A stretch of 64,000 bases of DNA from assembly GCF_045679555.1 (NCBI RefSeq), contig NC_092091.1, positions 75,083,580 through 75,147,579 on the forward strand. The letters run 5' to 3'. The translations under genes and the position numbers were made by a program. Each line of letters starts with the position of its first letter. The stretch's first letter is position 1. The notes beneath the pieces were generated by a model. That model did not search any database and had not been told where the DNA came from. It saw only the letters and a list, made by a program, of their open reading frames with translations. Shown one piece after another: positions 1-11,679 of this stretch. The DNA comes from Salvelinus alpinus. Its lineage: Eukaryota; Chordata; Actinopteri; Salmoniformes; Salmonidae.

Positions 1-74
1 ACACAGACTAAAAGGCATACTCTTACATAGTTGGTGAAAGGTGGCGCTCACACAGAACACATACTGTACAACGA

Positions 75-400
75 GTGGACAAAACATTAGGAACACCTGC
101 TCTTTCCATGACAGACTGACCAGGTGAATCCAAATGAACTCTATGATCACTTATTGATGTCACCTGTTAAATCCACTTCAAATCGGTGTACATGAAGGGG
201 AGTAGACAGGCTAAAGGATTTTTAAGCCTTGAGAGAATTGAGACCTGGATTGTGTATGTGTGGCATTCAGAGGGTGAATGGGGGGTGCAACTCAATATTA
301 GGAAGGTGTTCTTACTGCTTTGTCCACTCAGTGTAAATCATAATACAATGACAGGTTATATTGACGTGCATAATTCAAATGTTAAATCATACTTCTGATC
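75..400. mobile_element. Short copy of a salmonid interspersed repeat (non-autonomous DNA element type)
   Basis: The ends match the element at 13284-13822: both have a stretch reading 'caaaacattaggaacacc' or 'caaacattaagaacacc' near one end and a 'ttgtccactc' motif near the other. This copy lacks much of the interior found in the longer copy, so it is an internally deleted or short variant. No open frame supports a protein. Family assignment to a DNA transposon class is inferred from paired ends only. Confidence 0.55.
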
Positions 401-611
401 GTTTAAGGCTGGTTAACGCTTGGCTCTTGTTGCAGAACGACAGAAGGGAAGAGAAGCAAAGAGCTGCAGTGCCTGGTTATATAATGAACCTACAGTGGAG
501 GTTGGAAACACATTGGCTCCCTCACTGAGCAATGTGTCATTTTAGATTTGGGGAACTATAAGTGATCATGGAGACCTTGGTCTTCATTACAGGGCTAATC
601 ACAAGAAAACA

Positions 612-805
612 CTGTGTGTGTGTTTGTGTGTCAGAGGAGGCTGGTGGGAGGAGCTATAGGAGGATGGGCTCATTGTAATGGCTGGAATGGAATTCATGGA
701 ATGGAGTCTAACGTGGTTTCTATATGTTTGATACCGTTCCACCTGTTCCATTCCAAGTCTTTACAATAAGCCGTCCCTATAGCACCTACCATCAGCCGCC
801 TCAGG
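612..805. mobile_element. MITE-like repeat with 'gaggctg..' and '..cagccgcctc' ends, copy 1
   Basis: The left end reads 'cagaggaggctggtgggagg' and the right end 'cagccgcctc', which are imperfect inverted repeats. The core has a characteristic 'tttgataccgttccac' motif. Two related copies occur at 39130-39290 and 45955-46127 with the same core and ends. It is non-coding and is most likely a non-autonomous DNA element of about 170-190 bp. Confidence 0.6.
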
Positions 806-859
806 TGTGTGTGTGCCACTACGGGTGCATGCATGTTTGTGGCTAAGTGCTGGTTTTGT

Positions 860-1883
860 TCCACTACGACAGCTGGTCTCTACAGGAGGGGGTGGGAAGA
901 GATACATGGACGGACGATGGCTGGTCTCTACAGGAGGGGTAGATATAAAGGGACGGACGATGGCTGGTCTCTACAGGAGGGGGAAGATATAAAGGGACGG
1001 ACGATGGCTGGTCTCTACAGGAGGGGGAAGATATAAAGGGACGGACGATGGCTGGTCTCTACAGGAGGGGGAAGATATAAAGGGACGGACGATGGCTGGT
1101 CTCTACAGGAGGGGGAAGATATAAAGGGACGGACGATGGCTGGTCTCTACAGGAGGGGTAGATATAAAGGGACGGACGATGGCTGGTCTCTACAGGAGGG
1201 GGAAGATGTAAAGGGACGGACGATGGCTGGTCTCTACAGGAGGGGGAAGATATAAAGGGACGGACGATGGCTGGTCTCTACAGGAGGGGGAAGATATAAA
1301 GGGACGGACGATGGCTGGTCTCTACAGGAGGGGGAAGATATAAAGGGACGGACGATGGATGGTCTCTACAGGAGGGGGAAGATATAAAGGGACAGACGAT
1401 GGCTGGTCTCTACAGGAGGGGGAAGATATAAAGGGACGGACGATGGCTAGTCTCTACAGGAGGAGTAAGATATAAAGGGACGGACGATGGCTGGTCTCTA
1501 CAGGAGGGGGAAGATATAAAGGGACGGACGATGGCTGGTCTCTACAGGAGGGGGAAGATATAAAGGGACGGACGATGGCTGGTCTCTACAGGAGGGGTAG
1601 ATATAAAGGGACGGACGATGGCTGGTCTCTACAGGAGGGGGAAGATATAAAGGGACGGACGATGGCTGGTCTCTACAGGAGGAGTAAGATATAAAGGGAC
1701 GGATGATGGCTGGTCTCTACAGGAGGAGTAAGATATAAAGGAACGGATGATGGCTGGTCTCTACAGGAGGAGTAAGATATAAAGGAACGGATGATGGCTG
1801 GTCTCTACAGGAGGAGTAAGATATAAAGGGACAGACGATGGCTGGTCTCTACAGGAGGAGTAAGATATAAAGGGATGGACGGC
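860..1883. repeat. 44-bp minisatellite, about 23 copies
   Basis: This is a tandem array of a unit of about 44 bp built around 'ggctggtctctacaggagg' followed by 'aagatataaaggg'. Variants of 43-44 bp ('ggggtagatat', 'aggagtaagat') cluster in the right half, which shows local homogenisation. The array ends within a few bases of the stop codon of the ADISSP-like gene (1884), so it is the start of that gene's 3' untranslated or downstream region. Open frames through it are unit-length artefacts. Confidence 0.9.
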
Positions 1884-4800
1884 TCATTTCCTTTTTTCTT
1901 TCTCCGCCCCCAGACACCGCACCCCCTCCAGCAGCATAGGAGTACCATGGTGACGATCTACAGAGAGAGGGAGAAGGGGATGGAGGGAGAGAGAGGGAAA
2001 AGAGAGAGGGAAGGAGGGAGAGGGTGGGGTAGATTGGGTTGGTGGGTAAGAGATAGGGAGAAAGAGGGAGGGAGGGAGATTGAGAAAGAGAGCGGAAGAG
2101 TCACTGTTATTTTGCTGAGTAAAGGATCATATTGAGTGTGTGATGTAGAGGAAGTTGCAGAGACCTCTTAGTACACCAGAGGGTGCTGGCCACCCTTTAA
2201 CACTGACAGGCCATACATAGTACATCTGTTGCATAATAGCATTTAACTCAGCAGTATGCCTTACTGTAAATACCATAAGTAAGTGGTAACTAATTGCAGA
2301 TATTTCCCCTATTAACACAGGGTTACTGCCCAGATGATCAGTATGTGTGTCACTGTGTGTGTTTCTGTGTGTATGACTGTGTCCATACATGACCAGGCAC
2401 ACAGGAGTAACTCACCCATGACCCGGGCCTGTAGCCTGACCCGCAGACGTTGGTCCTTCTTCCCCCGGCTGACCAGGGTCAGCTCCTCCTGCAGCACCCC
2501 CTCCTGGTGGGTGGTGTACTCACACGTCACCTTCACCCCACCTAGAGGGAGGGAAGGAGGGAGGGAGGGGGATAGCAGGAGATGGCAGATGGACCAAGAG
2601 AAACAAGGAATGGATGGAGAGAGGGAGAGAGACAGGGAATGGACGGAGAGAGGGAGAGAGACAGGGAATGGACGGAGAGAGGGAGGGAGACAGACAGAGA
2701 GGTAAAAAAGAAAGGGAGAGAAATAAAGAAATACAGAAAGAAGGAGAGAAAGATGGAGACAGTCAATAATAAAAGGACAGGAATGTTCGGGGAAAGAGTG
2801 ACATGAAGACAGAGACAAAAAGGCGTCAGAAAGACAGAAGTAACGTAAGACTGAGAGACAGTAGTCTATTGAGTATTTACTTCAATGTAATTGGCCATAG
2901 CTTCCCCACATACCATAAAATCTGTGTCCGAAATGCCACCATATTACCTATATAGTACACTAATTTGATCAGGGCCTATAGGGAACATTCAATGTTTCAA
3001 GTTAATAGAATAGGCTGCTATCCAGGACACAACCCAGGGTTTTCTTACAGGAAGCCACTCTGAAAGCCCAGCGGGGAGCTCAGATTCTTTCCCCCTAAAA
3101 TTCAAATGGCGCTTTATTCCCTACATTGTGTACTACCTTTGACCAGAGGTCTATGGGCCCGCCGTATGGGCCCTGGTCGAAAGCAGTGCACTGTATAGGG
3201 AATAGGGTGCAGGGGAACATTTGGGATGAAGCCAGGGAATCAAATCAAATTTTATTGGTCACATGTGCCGAATACAAAAGGTGTAGACCTTACAGTGAAA
3301 TGCTTACTTACGAGCCCATAACTAACAATGCAGTTGGAATAAGAAAAATAAATAAAAGTAACAAGTAATTAAAGAGCAGCAGTAAAATAACAATAGTGAG
3401 ACAATATACAGGGGGTACCGGTACAGAGTCAATGTGCGGGGGCACCGGTTAGTCAAGGTAATTGAGGTAATATGTACATGTAGGTAGAGTTATTAAAGTG
3501 ACTATGCATAGATGATAACAATAGAGAATAGCAGCGGTGTAAAAGAGAGGGGGGGGGGGGGGGTGGAGGCAATGCAAAAGCATCTCCTCTTCTGGTCTCC
3601 TCTCTCTGAATCGATTCAGGGCTGAAATGGGAGCTGATGGATTGATCTCTTTGGTTTTTGTTCCCCTCTGGTAATGACTGTCTGATAGTGGTTACTTTCC
3701 TCTGGTAATGACTGTCTGGTGGTGGTTATATTTCTCTGGTAATGACTGTCTGATAGTGGTTACTTTCCTCTGGTAATGACTGTCTGATGGTGGTTATATT
3801 CCTCTGGTAATAACTGTCTGGTGGTGGTGGTTATATTCCTCTGGTAATGTCTGTCTGGTGGTGGTTATATTCCTCTGGTAATGACTGTCTGGTGGTGGTT
3901 ATATTCCTCTGGTAATGACTGTCTGGTGGTGGTTATATTCCTCTGGTAATGACTGTCTGGTGGTGGTTAAATTCCTCTGGTAATGACTGTCTGATAGTGG
4001 TTACTTTCCTCTGGTAATGACTGTCTGGTGGTGGTTATATTCCTCTGGTAATAACTGTCTGGTGGTGGTGGTTATATTCCTCTGGTAATGTCTGTCTGGT
4101 GGTGGTTATATTCCTCTGGTAATGACTGTCTGGTGGTGGTTATATTCCTCTGGTAATGACTGTCTGGTGGTGTTTATATTCCTCTGGTAATGACTGTCTG
4201 GTGGTGGTTAAATTCCTCTGGTAATGACTGTCTGATAGTGGTTACTTTCCTCTGGTAATGACTGTCTGGTGGTGGTTATATTCCTCTGGTAATAACTGTC
4301 TGGTGGTGGTGGTTATATTCCTCTGGTAATGACTGTCTGGTGGTGGTTATATTCCTCTGGTAATGTCTGGTGGTGGTGGTTATATTCCTCTGGTAATAAC
4401 TGTCTGGTGGTGATTATATTCCTCTGGTAATGACTGTCTGATAGTGGTTACTTTCCTCTGGTAATGACTGTCTGGTGGTGGTTATATTCCTCTGGTAATA
4501 ACTGTCTGGTGGTGGTGGTTATATTCCTCTGGTAATGACTGTCTGGTGGTGGTTATATTCCTCTGGTAATGTCTGGTGGTGGTGGTTATATTCCTCTGGT
4601 AATAACTGTCTGGTGGTGATTATATTCCTCTGGTAATGACTGTCTGATGGTGGTTATATTCCTCTGGTAATGACTGTCTAGTGGTGGTTATATTCCTCTG
4701 GTAATAACTGTCTGGTGGTGGTTATATTCCTCTGGTAATAACTGTCTGGTGGTGGTTATATTCCTCTGGTAATGACTGTCTAGTGGTGGTTATATTCCTC

Positions 4801-7800
4801 TGGTAATGACTGTCTGGTGGTGGTTATATTCCTCTGGTAATAACTGTCTGGTGGTGGTTATATTCCTCTGGTAATGACTGTCTAGTGGTGGTTATATTCC
4901 TCTGGTAATGACTGTCTGGTGGTGGTTATATTCCTCTGGTAATAACTGTCTGGTGGTGGTTATATTCATCTGATAATAACTGTCTGGTGGTGGTTATATT
5001 CCTCTGGTAATGAATGTCTGGTGGTGGTTATATTCCTCTGGTAATAACTGTCTGGTGGTGGTTATATTCCTCTGGTAATAACTGTCTGGTGGTCGTTATA
5101 TTCCTCTGGTAATGTCTGTCTGGTGGTGGTTATATTCCTCTGGTAATGATTGTCTGGTGGTCGTTATATTCCTCTGGTAATAACTGTCTGGTGGTGGTTA
5201 TATTCCTCTGGTAATGACTGTCTGGTGGTGGTTATATTCCTCTGGTAATAACTGTCTGGTGGTGGTTATATTCCTCTGGTAATAACTGTCTGGTGGTGGT
5301 TATATTCCTCTGGTAATGACTGTCTAGTGGTGGTTATATTCCTCTGGTAATAACTGTCTGGTGGTGGTTATATTCCTCTGGTAATAACTGTCTGGTGGTG
5401 GTTATATTCCTCTGGTAATGACTGTCTAGTGGTGGTTATATTCCTCTGGTAATGACTGTCTGGTGGTGGTTATATTCCTCTGGTAATGACTGTCTAGTGG
5501 TGGTTATATTCCTCTGGTAATGACTGTCTGGTGGTGGTTATATTCCTCTGGTAATAACTGTCTGGTGGTGGTTATATTCATCTGATAATAACTGTCTGGT
5601 GGTGGTTATATTCCTCTGGTAATGAATGTCTGGTGGTGGTTATATTCCTCTGGTAATAACTGTCTGGTGGTGGTTATATTCCTCTGGTAATAACTGTCTG
5701 GTGGTCGTTATATTCCTCTGGTAATGTCTGTCTGGTGGTGGTTATATTCCTCTGGTAATGATTGTCTGGTGGTCGTTATATTCCTCTGGTAATAACTGTC
5801 TGGTGGTGGTTATATTCCTCTGGTAATGACTGTCTGGTGGTGGTTATATTCCTCTGGTAATGACTGTCTGGTGGTGGTTATATTCCTCTGGTAATGACTG
5901 TCTGGTGGTGGTTAAATTCCTCTGGTAATGACTGACTGGTGGTGGTTATATTCCTCTGATAATAACTCTGGTGGTGGTTATATTCCTCTGGTAATAACTG
6001 TCTGGTGGTGGTTATATTCCTCTGGTAATGACTGTCTGGTGGTGGTTATATTCCTCTGGTAATAACTGTCTGGTGGTGGTTATATTCCTCTGGTAATGAC
6101 TGTCTGGTGGTGGTTATATTCCTCTGGTTATAACTGTCTGGTGGTGGTTATATTCCTCTGGTAATGACTGTCTGGTGGTGGTTATATTCCTCTGGTAATA
6201 ACTGTCTGGTGGTGGTTATATTCCTCTGGTAATAATTGTCTGGTGGTGGTTATATTCCTCTGGTAATAACTGTCTGGTGTTGGTTATATTCCTCTGGTAA
6301 TGATTGTCTGGTGGTCGTTATATTCCTCTGGTAATAACTGTCTGGTGGTGGTTATATTCCTCTGGTAATGACTGTCTGGTGGTGGTTATATTCCTCTGGT
6401 AATGACTGTCTGGTGGTGGTTATATTCCTCTGGTAATGACTGTCTGGTGGTGGTTAAATTCCTCTGGTAATGACTGACTGGTGGTGGTTATATTCCTCTG
6501 ATAATAACTCTGGTGGTGGTTATATTCCTCTGGTAATAACTGTCTGGTGGTGGTTATATTCCTCTGGTAATGACTGTCTGGTGGTGGTTATATTCCTCTG
6601 GTAATAACTGTCTGGTGGTGGTTATATTCCTCTGGTAATGACTGTCTGGTGGTGGTTATATTCCTCTGGTTATAACTGTCTGGTGGTGGTTATATTCCTC
6701 TGGTAATGACTGTCTGGTGGTGGTTATATTCCTCTGGTAATAACTGTCTGGTGGTGGATATATTCCTCTGGTAATAATTGTCTGGTGGTGGTTATATTCC
6801 TCTGGTAATAACTGTCTGGTGTTGGTTATATTCCTCTGGTAATGACTGTCTGGTGGTGGTTATATTCCTCTGGTAATAATTGTCTGGTGGTGGTTATATT
6901 CCTCTGGTAATAACTGTCTGGTGTTGGTTATATTCCTCTGGTAATAACTGTCTGGTGGTGGTTATATTCCTCTGGTAATGACTGTCAGTGGTGGTTATAT
7001 TCCTCTGGTTATATTCCATCCTACCTCACTCTCCATGGGTCGGATGGCATTTGTGGGGAACAGGGGATGGAGAGCAGATCCAAAGAATGTAGAATAGGTG
7101 ATAAAAGGGGAAGAGGTAGGGAAATTGTCGCCTTTGCGCCAGACAATAATTCATTGGGGACAGAGGATGGAGGGGGAGAGTGGAGAGGGAGAAAAGGTAG
7201 AAGAAGGAAGGAGACCTTCGCCAGTCATCCAGACAGACATTCAAGTTTCACAGGTTTGATATCATACCGGTTACTGTAATAGTAGGTTACAGTAATGACA
7301 AAAATCCGGTTACTGTAATAGTAGTTTACAGTAATGACAGAAACAGTGTCTTGTTATGGTGGTAATATGTTTGTTGGCAGAGACATGGGAGATCAGATAT
7401 GCCTTGTTAGTGGTTTTCTGCCACTTTCAGGTCTACACTGCACCCATCTTTACCAGTATATCCACTCAATTCATATCCATTTGGACGATTTGGATCCTGT
7501 ACAAGGAACACAGAAGCAATCATCTCAGTTTCTATCCTGGGTCGCATTCAAAAGGCTTTGAACAGTATAAAAACTGACTGAAACAGGAAGGGACTACCTG
7601 GACTCCAATTACAAACACTAATTTTCCATTGCAAAACGGTTTAACGTTTTCTTTGGCATGCCCTAATGAAACTGGTCTCCCACGTACCCTCTGGTGTGGG
7701 TGTGACACGGTTGACTTTGAGGAGGGGTCTGGGAGTCGGTGATGAGGAGGAAGGGAGGGAGCACACATCTTTCCCCAGCACAGGCACCTCTGGGAGGGTG

Positions 7801-7876
7801 AAGACGATCTCATAACGATGCAGACTCCTCAGGAACCCTACCTGGACGGACAGACGGACGGACAGACGGACAGACG

Positions 7877-7915
<39 letters not shown>

Positions 7916-8757
7916 AACACAGTACAAATTACATAAACACTTATTAAATACTCACACACTTCTTATGAAATGCGTTAAGGAGTTCTTATGAAGGTACCCA
8001 TCAGGGGTGCATTCAGCAGGGCATAACGTTATAGACATATGTTATGAAGAACAAACATGGCTCTATGACCTGTAGAATAAGGAATCATGTCTGCTCTATT
8101 CATAACATTTCAATCTGCAATGTTCAACAATGTTTGCCTACTGAACTTGGCACAAGGAATTCGAGCATTCGTCTTCCAAACCCCGCCCACCTTAACCAGG
8201 AAGTTCCCATCAGGCTCTGGGAGAGCAGGGATGGACGAATCGTTGGCTTTGTCCTCACGGTGAACAGGGGAGCCCATGGCATCCTCGTCGTCAGGGAAAC
8301 GCACGCTTCCTCCCTTCGAGGTCGACCCTGGGGAAGAGGCAGTAAGAGCGTGACTCGGTCAGGAACAGAAATACACACACAGGCACGTACTGTACACATG
8401 CACACACATAGAGTATAATTCATGCATGGCGATGCAGCTGTATACGACTGCAAGTTTTCATTGCGCTTTTATGAGAGAGAGAGTGAGACAGAGAATGAGA
8501 GAGCGAGAGAGAGAGGGAGAGAGTTAGTGTTTTGGTCCATCAGTATAACTTAGGTCTGACATGGCATTAGGGCTTTACAAACAAAGGGAAGGGAATTGAA
8601 AATCCATGCACTTAGAGACAATCGCTGGCAGATAAATGAATTAATGTTTGGGCGATATCAGTTGTATTCACACAGACAGAGGGGCAGACGGACAGACAGA
8701 CAGACAGAAACAGACACACATAGAAGTCAAGGACTCACCCTTCCTGCCTGTTGCCAT
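1884..8757 (-). CDS. adissp: ADISSP / C20orf27 homologue, five coding exons
   Basis: Coding exons on the minus strand are 8757-8739 (19 nt, start ATG, reading MATGRK), 8327-8191, 7841-7688, 2541-2416 and 1957-1884 (stop TGA). All donors begin GT and all acceptors end AG, and the phases (1,0,1,1) join into one frame of about 169 codons. Human C20orf27 is about 174 aa. Conserved blocks are NFLVKVGFL-LHRYEI-FTLP, PEG, CEY-H-EGVL-EE, QARVMDRHHGTPMLL-GV and C-GAE. The human protein is described as an adipose-secreted signalling protein; no signal peptide is seen here. After GAE the reading diverges to KEKRK and stop, where the human protein continues about 14 residues. Intron 3 carries a 3.3 kb minisatellite. 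Homology is by recall of the human protein and phase consistency; the first exon is tiny and slightly less certain than the rest. Confidence 0.85.
1960..2135. repeat. GA-rich low-complexity intron sequence
   Basis: This is purine-rich (agag, ggga) DNA immediately upstream (minus sense) of the last coding exon of the ADISSP-like gene. Read on the minus strand it forms a long pyrimidine tract before the acceptor at 1959-1958. Open frames here are compositional. Confidence 0.6.
2548..2760. repeat. GA-rich tract with a short tandem repeat
   Basis: This holds about three copies of a 27-bp unit built on 'gaatggacggagagagggag', within a longer purine-rich block. It sits just upstream (minus sense) of the exon at 2541-2416 and supplies that exon's polypyrimidine tract. 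It explains several overlapping open frames on both strands that are not genes. Confidence 0.7.
3100..3215. mobile_element. Palindromic 'ctattccct...agggaatagggtgc' salmonid repeat
   Basis: This has imperfect inverted halves: 'attccctacattgtgtacta', a central 'gggcccgccgtatgggccc', and 'cagtgcactgtatagggaat'. The same repeat appears, more degraded, at 2930-3000, 9408-9478 and 14005-14102. It is a short fold-back, MITE-like, non-coding element. Confidence 0.55.
3238..3560 (-). mobile_element. 3' end of a non-LTR retrotransposon (tail ending in tttgattt), copy 1
   Basis: Read on the minus strand it ends in a short ATTTG-type tail ('aaaatttgatttg'). It holds a conserved 'tgtaaggtctacacc' and 'gtaagcatttcactgtaagg' region. 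A second copy of the same end is at 36450-36705, also in minus orientation. This is the pattern of 5'-truncated LINE insertions. No reverse-transcriptase ORF is present in this copy. Confidence 0.55.
3670..7015. repeat. 34-bp minisatellite, about 98 copies, with higher-order structure
   Basis: A 34-bp unit ('ttatattcctctggtaatga' plus 'ctgtctggtggtgg') runs for 3.3 kb in the third intron of the ADISSP-like gene. Variants include 'taataactgtc', 'tagtggttactttcc' and 'gtggtcgtta'. Rare variants recur together: the 'attcatctgataataac' block occurs near 4965 and 5577 (about 612 bp, 18 units apart), and the 'actgactgg...ataataactctgg' block near 5930 and 6465 (about 535 bp apart). This indicates segmental duplication inside the array. 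Confidence 0.95.
7265..7340. repeat. Short direct duplication
   Basis: Two tandem copies of a unit of about 37 bp occur ('ggttactgtaatagtag' then 'tacagtaatgaca'). It is intronic and non-coding. Confidence 0.6.
7842..7913. repeat. GGACA and GA microsatellite
   Basis: A short run of 'acggacag' units is followed by (ga)n. It lies immediately upstream (minus sense) of the ADISSP-like exon at 7841-7688 and forms its acceptor pyrimidine tract. Confidence 0.8.
8460..8525. repeat. GA-rich microsatellite
   Basis: This is an imperfect (gaga)n tract in the intron between the ADISSP-like start-codon exon and the next exon. Confidence 0.6.
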
Positions 8758-10029
8758 GTCAATGTCAGGCCAGGAATGATGGATCACACTGTATCAGCCT
8801 GAATTTGTGATGTCATCATTACCCTCCTTCAGAGAACATGACAAGGAACAATGTAGGGAGATAGAGAGGGAGAACAAGAGAGATGGAGAGAGAAAAGGGG
8901 GGAGCAGATGAGGAATGAAAGAGGGGAAGAGTGAGGTGAAAGAGGGAGAGAAAGAGAGACCAAGTCACAATTTCTTTGTAAAGGTGACAGCTCATCAACA
9001 ACAGTTTCTTCTGGCTTCTGTCATTTTCTGCCAAAAAGTTCCCTCAGACTCAACCACCTCTTCGAACTAGAAGTAGGACAAAGTAGCCCCTAGGCCTAGA
9101 CACTAATTTAAGGTCAGTTAAACACTTTCCCCTCTAATTACGGTCATGATTTGGGTATAAGCGATGGCTGATCCTAGACCTGTGAATCAAAATAGGAAAA
9201 GCACTCACACATCTGAGGTTACTTGTCGCATGGTGTTAATCAATAATTCTATGATATTCTTAACGTAAAAGTCGAATAAATTAAAGTGTCACCGGCAAAG
9301 TCATAATGGTAAAGTGGTTTATTTTCTTTAGTTCTGTGCCAGGTAGCAACTCCTGCCCAAAAGTACTCTGGTACTGTAGATTATCAATCTGCTGGATAGA
9401 GCCCTAGACTGAGTTCAAAATGGTACCCTAGTGCATTTCTTTTAACAAGGTCCCATAGGGGAATAGGGTGCCATCTGTTCGGCACGTCAACAATAACCTT
9501 TGACCTTTAATTTAATCGTACTGCGGCTTTATCAATATCATTAGAAGCGCCCAGCTGTGAGTCCAGTCCAGTGTTGCAGACAAAGGCGCGGCTAAACGAC
9601 TCACTGACCTGCTCACAAAAGAAGCTTAACTCAGCCCCCAAAGCTTACCGGCGGGATTAGAGGAAGAAACTAGAAAGAGTAATATCTTACAGTTTTACCA
9701 TGGGGAGTTGGGTACCTAGCCTAATTCACACAATCCTCTCTAATACGGAAACACTGGGAGGGGGAATAGCCTTGAGTGTTATGTAACCTAAACTAGAATG
9801 GGGAGAAAATAGAACACAGAACAGAGAGAAGCTCATTCCATTCCTCATTCAAACTCAATCCACTCTATTTATAACGGACTTAATGTACCATCGACAGGTA
9901 TCCAGTGGTGGAAAAAGTACCCAATTGTCATCCTTGAGTTAAAGTAAAGACCCTAATAGAAAATGACTGAAATGGAAGTGAAAGTAGTATACTACTTGAG
10001 TAAAAATCTAAAACGATCTGGTTTTAAAT

Positions 10030-10396
10030 ACACTTAAAGATGCACCATGCAGAAATAACTCCATCATTTCCTGGTTGCTAAAATTGTAATAGGTTGCCTA
10101 ATTCCAGTTTATGTGGCAAAACAAGCAAGTAGAGAATCATTGTACCATGAAAACTGCTGTGAAATATATTTTCCATAAGCAAAGATATTTTATTTTAAGC
10201 TGTTTGAAGCTTGTGTACAAAACGGAAAGTAAAAGACTCAAAAACAAAACTTAAGAACGGGAAGCATAGAAATGGAACACATAGAATATATACACCACTT
10301 CTTAGACTTGCTTTCAATGAGAATGACATATCTATCACTCACATTTCTATGTGCATTTGGTTGGGGTCACCCAAAAAGTTACATATTGTAGCTTTA
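10030..10396. mobile_element. Second element nested in the cagtggtg repeat
   Basis: This block interrupts the host repeat between 'ggttttaaatacactta' and 'aagtatcaaatgtag'. It begins 'aaagatgcaccatgcagaaa' and ends 'gttacatattgtagcttta'. Its contents (for instance 'atttcctggttgctaaaatt', 'ccataagcaaagatatttta') are recalled as a common stand-alone salmonid repeat. It has no coding capacity. Confidence 0.5.
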
Positions 10397-10721
10397 AGTA
10401 TCAAATGTAGAAGCTATAAATCCTCCCAAATTCCTTATATTAAGCAAACCAGACGGCACAATTTCCTTTTTTTTATGGATAGCCAGGGGCACACTCCAAC
10501 ACTGACCACCAGACCATTTACAAACACTCAGACATCATTTACAAACAAAGCATCTGTGTTAAGTGAGTTCGCCAGATCAGAGGCAGTATGGATGACCAGG
10601 GATGTTCTCTTGATAAGTGTATGAATTGGACCATTCTTCCCTGTAGTGCTAAGCATTGGAATGTTATCGAGTAGCCTAGCCTACTGTTGGTGTCAGGGAA
10701 AATAAGGCCTAGTAAAAAGTA

Positions 10722-11679
10722 CAGTCCATTTGGAAAGTATTCAGACCCCTTCACTTTTCCCACATTTTTTTACGTTACAGCATTATTCAATTTTTTTAAT
10801 AATTTTTTTATCAATCTACACACAATACCCGATAATGACAAAGCGAAAACAGGTTTTTAGAAATGTTTACAAATGTATTAAAAATAAAAAGCATAAATAC
10901 CTAATTTACATAAGTATTCAGACCCTTTGCTATGAGACTCGATATTGAGCTCAGGTGCATCCTGTTTTCATTGATCATCCTTAAGATGTTTCTACAACTT
11001 GATTGGAGTCCACCTGTGATAAAATAAATTGATTGGACATGATTTAGAAAGGCACACACCTGTCTATTTAAGGTCCCACAGTTGACAGCGCACGTCAGAG
11101 CAAAAACCAAGCCATGAGGTCGAAGGAATTGTCTGTAGAGCTCCGAGACAGGATTGTGTTAAGGCACAGATCTGGGGAAAGGTACCAAAAAAATTCTGCA
11201 GCATTGATGGTCCCCCAAAAAACAGTTGCATCCATCATTCTTGGAGTGGCTTCGGGACAAGTCTCTGAATGTCCTTGAGAGGCCCAGCCAGAGCCCGGAT
11301 TTGAACCCAATCGAACATCTCTGGAGACCTGAAAATAGCTGTGCAGCGACACTCCCCATCCAACCTAACAGAGCTTGAGAGGATCAGCAGAGAAGAATGA
11401 GAGAAACTCCCCAAATACAGGTGTGCCAAGCTTGTAGCCTCATACCCAAGAAGACTCAAGGCTGTAATCAATGCCAAAGGTACTTCAACAAAGTACTGAG
11501 TAAAGGGTCTGATACTTATGTAAATGTGATATTTCATTTTTTTGCAAACCTGTTTTTCTTTGTCATTGTGGAGTAGTATGTGTAGATTGATGAGTTAAAA
11601 TACAAAAATTCCAATAAGGCTGTAACCTAACAAAATGTGGAAAAAGTCAAGGGGTCTGAAAACTTTCAGAATGCACTGT
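10722..11679 (+). pseudogene. Internally deleted Tc1-like transposon
   Basis: The ends read 'cagtccatttggaaagtatt' and, inverted, 'aaaactttcagaatgcactg', with 'cagacccc' / 'ggggtctg' inside. A TA lies at the left junction. On the plus strand the N-terminal transposase start is readable (MRSKELSVELRDRIV...), followed by a large internal deletion. The remainder resumes near the catalytic block '[13 protein letters not shown]' and then loses frame. At under 1 kb, against about 1.6 kb for a complete copy, this is a dead derivative that could only move in trans. Confidence 0.8.
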
